From positions 282,210-346,209 of the forward strand of contig JAHQIY010000039.1 in NCBI GenBank assembly GCA_019054805.1: a stretch of 64,000 bases of DNA, written 5' to 3'. Below are positions 12,561 to 20,573 of this stretch, in pieces. Numbering within the stretch: the first letter of the stretch is position 1; the number at the start of each line of letters is the position of its first letter. The stretch comes from Brachionus manjavacas. Its lineage: Eukaryota > Rotifera > Eurotatoria > Ploima > Brachionidae. The translations under genes and the position numbers were made by a program. Under the pieces are notes generated by a model that was not told where the DNA came from, made no database searches, and saw nothing but the letters and a program-made list of their open reading frames with translations.

Positions 12561-13880
12561 TCAAGGCCTAGTAATACCGGAGCGCTGGACCCGATGTCCG
12601 CTGGAATACTTCCAAGCGTTGAAACTGTTCTTGAAATCGCTGTAGCTGAAGTTACGGATTCTCAGAACAAGTTTTGTTGCTCTTCTTTGCACTTTCTTAA
12701 GAATGTTGCTGTCCTTGGCATGGTGGGGGCACCAAACCACTGCTGCATACTCCAAATGGGGCCTGACATATGCGCAGTATAGTGTTTGAAGGTGGCGTTG
12801 GTGCACAATTTAAACGTTTGTCTTAGCTGTCCAAGGATGGCGATGGCCTTATTAGATTAGGCTTTGATATGTCTGGAGAACTTGAGATTGCTTGCGAAGG
12901 TGATTCCCAGATCTTTTTCAATACCAGTTTGATTGAGTACTGACCTTATCACACCCATGCAGAGGTCTTTGTCCGAGTACTTTTTCTGACCGGATCTGCT
13001 GAATTTCATTTCTTTAGATTTTTCGGTATTGAACAGCATCTGCCAAGTTAGGGACCACTCAGTTAGTGCCTCAAGATACTTTTGAAGCAATTCCAGGTCA
13101 TTAACATTGCGGATGGTTGCAATGAGCTTGCTATCATCCACGAAAAGCTTGATGACGTGGTTTACTTTATCAGGCATGTCGTTGATGTAGATAAAAACAA
13201 GAGCGTTCCTAGAACACTGCTTTTGGGGACTCCACTAGTAACTTTTATCCAGTCCTACACATACTGTCCTATTGCAACTCCTGCTTCCGATCTAGTCGGA
13301 AGCCATAAGCAGTCACTCTATTACAGAGGAATCGGGGCACACTTTATCAAAAGCTTTGGCAAAATCCAAGAAAACCACCAGCACATTCCAGCAGTTATCG
13401 ATACCTTCACTGATCCTGTCTACTGTTTCCTGGAAGTTGGTCATTGTCGATTTGTTTAGGACAAAACCATGCTGCTCAGGTTCATTTAGTTTATTGCTGA
13501 AGAGGTGTTCGATCAAGACGTCTCTTATGATTCGTTCCAAAATCTTACATGGCAGTGCAGTTAGCGAAACTGGCCTTTAATTGCTTACCAGACTTCTGCT
13601 ACCTTTATTAAATATAGGCGTAACATGGGCTCGTTTCCACAAATCGACCCTGTCGTGTTTTGCCAAGAATCGAGCATACCGTATGGGTCCGATTCTTGTT
13701 CTGAGGATGTCCAAAAATTCGTGGATCGTCGCTAAATTGAGCGATGATGGATAGCATCGAATCGAGCACATGAAGTCTTGAGGTCTGTTATAGATATTGC
13801 CCATCAATTGATCGAGTCTGGCGTCATCGATTCTGTTGAACTTGTCGCCTATAGTTTTGTTCCGACGTCTTGTTCCATAC
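12561..13880 (-). pseudogene. Decayed CR1/Jockey-like LINE reverse transcriptase
   Basis: The minus strand carries non-LTR reverse-transcriptase motifs in the expected order. These are: VTPIFNKGS near 13600-13630; a NYRPVSLT-type block near 13562-13585 in which the Tyr codon is now a stop; LDFAKAFDKV near 13339-13372, with the first catalytic Asp; GVPKSSVLG near 13210-13240; FVDD near 13133-13147, the catalytic Asp-Asp box; EKDLGITF near 12900-12925; and the thumb block [17 protein letters not shown] near 12725-12780. Several frameshifts and stops break the frame. The segment between the first Asp motif and GVPKSSVLG is shorter than usual in the family and holds a palindrome at 13283-13303. 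Similarity fades after the thumb block near 12620, and no endonuclease domain is visible to the right. Base composition is richer in G+C than the flanks, which fits inserted DNA. The element is inactive. Confidence 0.85.
13283..13303. repeat. Perfect palindrome inside the LINE remnant
   Basis: GCTTCCGA and TCGGAAGC form an 8-bp stem around the 5-base loop TCTAG. It sits where the reverse-transcriptase reading is short and broken, so it may mark a deletion or rearrangement point. Confidence 0.6.
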
Positions 13881-14248
13881 TACGTGCTGATCACTTTAAT
13901 ACTGAATAGTGAAGCTATTTACACAATGTAAAAATCAGTCCACGTGGTTTTCATTATTTCCAAAAAGTGTCAATTGGATTGCAATGACGTAACGTGGATG
14001 TGTCCCTTGTCCTGCAATTTTCAAACCCAACAACAATTAAAGATTCGGTCTTGGTCTTGTTGTCTTTTCACTAGATGATAGACGTCTCGTCCATACGTTC
14101 CTAGTCTTACTGAATTTCAATTGATTTTTTAAATTCTTTTTCCACGTGAATCACTAAAATTATAGTCGATTCGCCAAATCAGATCACCATTATCTGGTTT
14201 TCTACACGTGTATTCAGTCTTGCACAACTTCTTTGATTGTAAGACGTC
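13864..14248. promoter_or_regulatory. Cluster of CACGTG and GACGTC sites
   Basis: Three CACGTG palindromes (13941-13946, 14143-14148, 14205-14210) and three GACGTC palindromes (13864-13869, 14081-14086, 14243-14248) fall within 385 bases. The last two GACGTC sites share a longer context, AGACGTCTCGTC followed a few bases later by CGT-CCTAGT. CACGTG is the E-box core of bHLH factors and GACGTC the core of CRE/bZIP sites. The cluster lies just upstream of the LINE remnant with respect to its minus-strand reading. It could be a fragment of its 5' region or of another element. Regulatory function is inference only. Confidence 0.3.
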
Positions 14249-14790
14249 TCGTCGCTGCGTCCCTAGTATTTACAAATCAACTCGCTGCTTCAGCAAACTA
14301 ACCTACACTACCACCTGAGTTCTTTCCGTGTCGTGAGTTCGTTCCGAATGCTTAATGTTAATAAACTGTTCAGCCAATTGGGCATCACTGTAATAATTCT
14401 GGGTCTGCTGGTAGGCTTTTACTCTCCATTCAGACTTCTCAAGTCCTATTTTGGACAAGAGGGTTTCGGATCAAACACAATAAGGTTTTTTAATAACTTT
14501 ATTGGGACACGAGGTCCAATTCCAAAACCAAATATTTATAACTGAAAAATAATACAAAACAAAAAAAATATGAAAATACACAAAACAAACAATTGTCTAA
14601 CAAATAACTAAAAACATATATATATAAAATGCATTTGTTAATGCAAGCTTCTAGATATAAAAAAACAAGCTTCTTTTTTGAGACGTCTACAATGGTGATT
14701 TTTACTACCCAGTTATTAAATAGATCGATCTTTGATTCAGAAAAAAAAGGCTGCAAATTGAGCAGTGAAATGGTAAAATACCTTCTTGAG
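14249..14790. other. Unassigned DNA with one short hydrophobic frame
   Basis: A plus-strand frame from the ATG at 14348 to 14545 would encode about 65 residues. Residues near the start form a possible membrane segment (ITVIILGLLVGFY). No homologue or domain is recognised and there is no supporting context, so I do not call a gene. The remainder is AT-rich, with an AAGCTTCT direct repeat near 14646 and 14667. Confidence 0.4.
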
Positions 14791-15040
14791 GACGTAACCT
14801 CCAGATAAATTTTTAAAAACTCTTCCCTTTGTCTTTTACAGATCAAATTTACATCAAAGATTCGAATGGTTATGCACGTTAGAAAATAACAAGTGATTAC
14901 TAGTTAATGAGTTTACAAAGCGTTGCAGAATGGTAAATTTTTTAGCTACGATAATGATTAATAGCTCAAATTCAAAAGCGCAAAAATTTCTACTTGATAA
15001 ATTATACAGGAAAACAAAATTTAAGACTAATGGACAATAT
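14791..15040 (+). repeat. Isolated diverged copy of the 337-base satellite
   Basis: This segment aligns with the array unit in the same orientation but lies about 1.2 kb outside the array. It contains CTTTTACAGATCAAA at 14833-14847 and TATACAGG ending at 15010. The spacing between the two TACAG landmarks (14835 to 15003) is 168 bases, the same as in array monomers. Within it, 14924-14986 differs from the array consensus at about two positions, whereas the preceding 80 bases have diverged strongly. The first half of the unit is mostly missing or unrecognisable to the left of about 14791. Confidence 0.85.
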
Positions 15041-15083
15041 TTTCTTTTAGAAAATTATCTTAAAATAACATTTTTTCCTCTTA

Positions 15084-15183
15084 CTCTTAAACCTCTTCGA
15101 ATATTTCGATTATTCGATTATTATTATCTTAAACTGATACCTTCGAAATCTTATCGAATATTTCGATTATTCAATTATTTGAA
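15084..15183 (+). repeat. ATTCGAA-rich repeat, left pair
   Basis: Two imperfect direct copies of a motif (TCGAATATTTCGATTATTC, near 15098 and 15154) are recognisable in inverted orientation at 15976-16063. The left copy shares about 39 bases, with several mismatches, with the reverse complement of 15976-16015, including TTAAACC at its outer end. Confidence 0.6.
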
Positions 15184-15240
15184 TTAATTAATGTTTAATT
15201 TTTTTAGAACAAAAAAATTTTATTAAGAGAAAAATTATCT

Positions 15241-15302
15241 TATTTTTATTATTATCTTATTTTTTTATTATTATTATTTTTTTTTTTATTATTATTATTA
15301 TA
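15241..15302. repeat. TTA/T-run microsatellite
   Basis: Alternating ATT triplets and T runs abut the LINE fragment at 15303. The inner part is mirrored at 12385-12417, on the other arm of the inverted repeat. Confidence 0.8.
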
Positions 15303-15490
15303 TCACTTGGGTACTAAAAATCAAAAAGGCAAGTTCTACTAGGGCGATTCGCGAAGCAAACTAAAGGTGTCAATTCAGAAAAGAAACTTAAGAGCAATTT
15401 TTAGCGATTTGAAAAATTCAGCTCGACAGTCATTAAGGAAGCTAATCTAAACTTAGGTCCCATCAAAAGGGATTTTTTATATTGTGACAT
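15270..15490 (+). repeat. Inverted repeat, arm 2 (LINE fragment plus TTA tract)
   Basis: Near-identical inverted copy of 12199-12417. Read on the plus strand it is the same piece of the first LINE, starting at CACTTGGGTACTAAAAATC. Its inner end, at GTGACAT (15484-15490), is abrupt: the LINE sequence that continues at 12198 and below is absent here. Arm 2 is therefore probably the derived copy. Confidence 0.85.
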
Positions 15491-16196
15491 CTATTTTTTT
15501 TAATTTAGTTCGTGTTTAGAATTTCTTCCATTCGGCTTTTATTCATTGTTTCAAATAAACAAAAAAAATAAAAAACAAAATGGTTCTTTGTAAAATGTTT
15601 GCTGCATTGTTTACGTCCTGAAACTTGATTGAATGTTTGCTCACAAACTGGCTATTCAATCCTTTCAACTCTTCGTGGTTTGATATGTTATGAAATTTAT
15701 GACATTTACTTCTTAAATTTCTATTCATGACGCATTATGTTTACCATTAAAAAAATTTAACTTTTTTGGAAAAAAAGAAAAATGAAGGAAACAAATTTTG
15801 TCTGATGAATTTTTTATCGAATGATGTCTGAAATTTTTAGAGCACTCCTCCAGAAACTCTATTAAAATTTCAATTGTAACCGGGATTAAATATTTTGGTA
15901 CACGAAGCTTCATAATTTCATTATCGAATGATTTAAATATTCGGATAGGTTTAAAAAAAAATATTTTTTATTTTTAAATAATCGAATAATTGATATATTC
16001 GAAATGGTTTAAAAAAAAAAAATTTGATTGTTGAATAATCAAATAATTGAAATATTCGAAAACGAGAATGGAGACTTAATGAACGAAAAATCGAAATTTT
16101 CGAAAGTATTTCGTAGGGAAAATTTCTTACAGAATAATTTCAAAATTATTATTTTATTTCAAAATAATATTAAGATTATTCTAATTGTCCATTTTT
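15491..16196. other. Segment between inverted repeat arm and satellite array
   Basis: Two adjoining short frames lie on the minus strand (15725-15913 and 15543-15728). Together they would be about 120 residues, with fairly normal amino-acid composition at their N-terminal end. I recognise no domain. They sit between the inverted ATTCGAA-rich repeats, so they could be a remnant of a transposon gene, but this is not established. The last part, about 16064-16196, is AT-rich with nothing recognised. Confidence 0.35.
15976..16063 (-). repeat. ATTCGAA-rich repeat, right pair (inverted)
   Basis: Two copies of the motif seen at 15084-15183, in reverse orientation: ATAATCGAATAATTGATAT near 15979 and TAATCAAATAATTGAAATA near 16036. 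They frame an 800-base segment that includes LINE arm 2. This could be a fold-back or an old element with inverted ends. Confidence 0.55.
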
Positions 16197-17525
16197 GAAA
16201 ATTAAAAGACAGGAACTATAAAAACTTCGTATTAGCAAAAAACCCATTTTTTGACGTTTTTCAAAAAGGTTTTTTGCAATGAATTTTTCAAATTATGGAA
16301 AACCGAAGTTACCACTAGATAGATCTTGAAATTTTCTTGACTTTGGCTTTTACAGTTCAAAAAAAGGTCAAAGATTCGAAAAGTTATGCGCATGCGAAAC
16401 TTGCAAGTGATTACCAATAACTGAGTTTTCAAATCACTGCAGAATGGTCAATTTTTTAGCTACGATAATAGTTAATAGCTCAAATTCAAGAGCGCAAAAA
16501 GTTCTACATGATACAATTTACAGGAGTCCAAAAAGTTAAAAGGACAAGAAATTAGGCGACTTCGAAAAAGAGCAAAAAACCCATTTTTTGACGTTTTTCA
16601 AAAAGGTTTTTTGCAATGAATTTTTCAAATTATGGAAAACCGAAGTTACCACTAGATAGATCTTGAAATTTTCTTGACTTTGGCTTTTTCAGATTAAAAA
16701 AAAATAAAAGATTCGAAAAGTAATGCGCATGCGAAACTTGCAAGTGATTACCAATCACTGAGTTTTCAAATCACTGCAGAATGGTCAATTTTTTAGCTAC
16801 GATAATAGTTAATAGCTCAAATTCAAGAGCGCAAAAAGTTCTACATGATACAATTAACAGGTGTCCAAAAAATTAAAAAGACAAGAAATTAGGCGACTTC
16901 GAAAAAGAGCAAAAAACCCATTTTTTGACGTTTTTCAAAAAGGTTTTTTGCAATGAATTTTTCAAATTATGGAAAACCGAAGTTACCACTAGATAGATCT
17001 TGAAATTTTCTTGACTTTGGCTTTTACAGATCAAAAAAAGGTCAAAGATTCGAAAAGTTATGCGCATGCGAAACTTGCAAGTGATTACCAATAACTGAGT
17101 TTTCAAATCACTGCAGAATGGTCAATTTTTTAGCTACGATAATGATTAATAGCTGAAATTCAAGAGCGCAAAAAGTTCTACATGATACAATTTACAGAAG
17201 TCCAAAAAATTAAAAGTACAAGAATTTAGGCGACTTCGAAAAAGAGCAAAAAAAACATTTTTTGACGTTTTTCAAAATGGTTTTTTGCAATGAATTTTTA
17301 AAATTATTGAAACCGAAGTTACCACTAGATAGATCTTGAAATTTTCCTGACTTTGGTTTTACAGATCAAAAAAAGGTCAAAGATTCGAAAAGTTATGCGC
17401 ATGCGAAACTTGCAAGTGATTACCAATCACTGAGTTTTCAAATCACTGCAGAATGGTCAATTTTTTAGCTACGATAATAGTTAATAGCTCAAATTCAAGA
17501 GCGCAAAAAGTTCTACATGATACAA
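16197..17525 (+). repeat. Diverged left-edge monomers of the satellite
   Basis: The first four units carry more private changes than internal ones. Examples are GTTAATAG for GATTAATAG (near 16467, 16806, 17479), TTTTTCAGATTAAAAAAAAATA near 16688, AACAGGTGTCC near 16856, AGCTGAAATTC near 17152, and an eight-A run with ACATTTTTT near 17247. Two of the four have CCAATCACTG in place of CCAATAACTG. This is the usual pattern at array borders, where unequal exchange is less effective. Confidence 0.85.
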
Positions 17526-17581
17526 TTTACAGGAGTCCAAAAAGTTAAAAGGACAAGAAATTAGGCGACTTCGAAAAAGAG

Positions 17582-17622
17582 CAAAAAACCCATTTTTTGA
17601 CGTTTTTCAAAAAGGTTTTTTG
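17582..17622. repeat. Two-stem hairpin in each monomer (example)
   Basis: The outer stem CAAAAAACC pairs with GGTTTTTTG (9 bp). The inner stem TTTTTGA pairs with TCAAAAA (7 bp) around the loop CGTTTT. The only unpaired interruption is a CAT bulge on the left side. The whole structure spans 41 bases and recurs in almost every unit. Confidence 0.75.
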
Positions 17623-17747
17623 CAATGAATTTTTCAAATTATGGAAAACCGAAGTTACCACTAGATAGATCTTGAAATTTTCTTGACTTTGGCTTTTACA
17701 GATCAAAAAAAGGTCAAAGATTCGAAAAGTTATGCGCATGCGAAACT

Positions 17748-17787
17748 TGCAAGTGATTACCAATAACTGAGTTTTCAAATCACTGCA
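17748..17787. repeat. Second dyad in each monomer (example)
   Basis: TGC-A-AGTGATT pairs with AATCACT-GCA: 10 bp with one bulged A and a 19-base loop. Inside the loop, the near-copy AATAACT lies three bases from AGTGATT. In some monomers it is AATCACT, making a tight alternative hairpin. Confidence 0.6.
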
Positions 17788-19229
17788 GAATGGTCAATTT
17801 TTTAGCTACGATAATGATTAATAGCTCAAATTCAAGAGCGCAAAAAGTTCTACATGATACAATTTACAGGAGTCCAAAAAGTTAAAAGGACAAGAAATTA
17901 GGCGACTTCGAAAAAGAGCAAAAAACCCATTTTTTGACGTTTTTCAAAAAGGTTTTTTGCAATGAATTTTTCAAATTATGGAAAACCGAAGTTAACACTA
18001 GATAGATCTTGAAATTTTCTTGACTTTGGCTTTTACAGATCAAATAAAGGTCAAAGATTCGAAAAGTTATGCGCATGCGAAACTTGCAAGTGATTACCAA
18101 TAACTGAGTTTTCAAATCACTGCAGAATGGTCAATTTTTTAGCTACGATAATGATTAATAGCTCAAATTCAAGAGCGCAAAAAGTTCTACATGATACAAT
18201 TTACAATTTTCCAAAAAGTTAAAAGGACAAGAAATTAGGCGACTTCGAAAAAGAGCAAAAAACCCATTTTTTGACGTTTTTCAAAAAGGTTTTTTGCAAT
18301 GAATTTTTCAAATTATGGAAAACCGAAGTTACCACTAGATAGATCTTGAAATTTTCTTGACTTTGGCTTTTACAGATCAAAAAAAGGTCAAAGATTCGAA
18401 AAGTTATGCGCATGCGAAACTTGCAAGTGATTACCAATAACTGAGTTTTCAAATCACTGCAGAATGGTCAATTTTTTAGCTACGATAATGATTAATAGCT
18501 CAAATTCAAGAGCGCAAAAAGTTCTACATGATACAATTTACAGGAGTCCAAAAAGTTAAAAGGACAAGAAATTAGGCGACTTCGAAAAAGAGCAAAAAAC
18601 CCATTTTTTGACGTTTTTCAAAAAGGTTTTTTGCAATGAATTTTTCAAATTATGGAAAACCGAAGTTACCACTAGATAGATCTTGAAATTTTCTTGACTT
18701 TGGCTTTTACAGATCAAAAAAAGGTCAAAGATTCGAAAAGTTATGCGCATGCGAAACTTGCAAGTGATTACCAATAACTGAGTTTTCAAATCACTGCAGA
18801 ATGGTCAATTTTTTAGCTACGATAATGATTAATAGCTCAAATTCAAGAGCGCAAAAAGTTCTACATGATACAATTTACAGGAGTCCAAAAAGTTAAAAGG
18901 ACAAGAAATTAGGCGACTTCGAAAAAGAGCAAAAAACCCATTTTTTGACGTTTTTCAAAAAGGTTTTTTGCAATGAATTTTTCAAATTATGGAAAACCGA
19001 AGTTACCACTAGATAGATCTTGAAATTTTCTTGACTTTGGCTTTTACAGATCAAAAAAAGGTCAAAGATTCGAAAAGTTATGCGCATGCGAAACTTGCAA
19101 GTGATTACCAATAACTGAGTTTTCAAATCACTGCAGAATGGTCAATTTTTTAGCTACGATAATGATTAATAGCTCAAATTCAAGAGCGCAAAAAGTTCTA
19201 CATGATACAATTTACAGGAGTCCAAAAAG

Positions 19230-20573
19230 TTAAAAGGACAAGAAATTAGGCGACTTCGAAAAAGAGCAAAAAACCCATTTTTTGACGTTTTTCAAAAAGG
19301 TTTTTTGCAATGAATTTTTCAAATTATGGAAAACCGAAGTTACCACTAGATAGATCTTGAAATTTTCTTGACTTTGGCTTTTACAGATCAAAATAGGTCA
19401 AAGATTCGAAAAGTAATGCGCATGCGAAACTTGCAAGTGATTACCAATAACTGAGTTTTCAAATCACTGCAGAATGGTCAATTTTTTAGCTACGATAATG
19501 ATTAATAGCTCAAATTCAAGAGCGCAAAAAGTTCTACATGATACAATTTACAGGAGTCCAAAAAGTTAAAAGGACAAGAAATTAGGCGACTTCGAAAAAG
19601 AGCAAAAAACCCATTTTTTGACGTTTTTCAAAAAGGTTTTTGCAATGAATTTTTCAAATTATGGAAAACCGAAGTTACCACTAGATAGATCTTGAAATTT
19701 TCTTGACTTTGGCTTTTACAGATCAAAAAAAGGTCAAAGATTCGAAAAGTTATGCGCATGCGAAACTTGCAAGTGATTACCAATAACTGAGTTTTCAAAT
19801 CACTGCAGAATGGTCAATTTTTTAGCTACGATAATGATTAATAGCTCAAATTCAAGAGCGCAAAAAGTTCTACATGATACAATTTACAGGAGTCCAAAAA
19901 GTTAAAAGGACAAGAAATTAGGCGACTTCGAAAAAGAGCAAAAAACCCATTTTTTGACGTTTTTCAAAAAGGTTTTTTGCAATGAATTTTTCAAATTATG
20001 GAAAACCGAAGTTACCACTAGATAGATCTTGAAATTTTCTTGACTTTGGCTTTTACAGATCAAAATAGGTCAAAGATTCGAAAAGTTATGCGCATGCGAA
20101 ACTTGCAAGTGATTACCAATAACTGAGTTTTCAAATCACTGCAGAATGGTCAATTTTTTAGCTACGATAATGATTAATAGCTCAAATTCAAGAGCGCAAA
20201 AAGTTCTACATGATACAATTTACAGGAGTCCAAAAAGTTAAAAGGACAAGAAATTAGGCGACTTCGAAAAAGAGCAAAAAACCCATTTTTTGACGTTTTT
20301 CAAAAAGGTTTTTGCAATGAATTTTTCAAATTATGGAAAACCGAAGTTACCACTAGATAGATCTTGAAATTTTCTTGACTTTGGCTTTTACAGATCAAAA
20401 AAAGGTCAAAGATTCGAAAAGTTATGCGCATGCGAAACTTGCAAGTGATTACCAATAACTGAGTTTTCAAATCACTGCAGAATGGTCAATTTTTTAGCTA
20501 CGATAATGATTAATAGCTCAAATTCAAGAGCGCAAAAAGTTCTACATGATACAATTTACAGGAGTCCAAAAAG
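19230..20573 (+). repeat. Local two-monomer higher-order repeat
   Basis: The pair 19230-19901 and the pair 19902-20573 are each 672 bases. In both pairs the first monomer has the AAAATAGG variant and the second the shortened GGTTTTTGCAATG run. The main difference I see is AAGTAATG versus AAGTTATG. This points to a recent duplication of a dimer. Confidence 0.7.

Larger units (their letters stand above)
17526..17862 (+). repeat. Representative satellite monomer (337 bases)
   Basis: Taken from TTTACAGG to the next TTTACAGG. Half A is 17526-17694 (169 bases) and half B 17695-17862 (168 bases). Both begin with TTTACAG, and they share further short blocks in register (see the finding on the dimer). 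Half A carries the two-stem hairpin. Half B carries CGCATGCG, the AGTGATT/AATCACT dyad and the conserved core. On the minus strand a 77-residue frame starts at a TTG (17778), not an ATG, and ends at 17545. Confidence 0.9.

Noticed and set aside
12594-13580. Plus-strand frames over the LINE remnant
   Set aside because: They are antisense shadows. The minus strand carries the reverse-transcriptase motifs in order.
14348-14545. Short frame with a hydrophobic segment
   Set aside because: One possible membrane helix in about 65 residues, with no homologue recognised and no promoter or partner gene. It lies among transposon debris.
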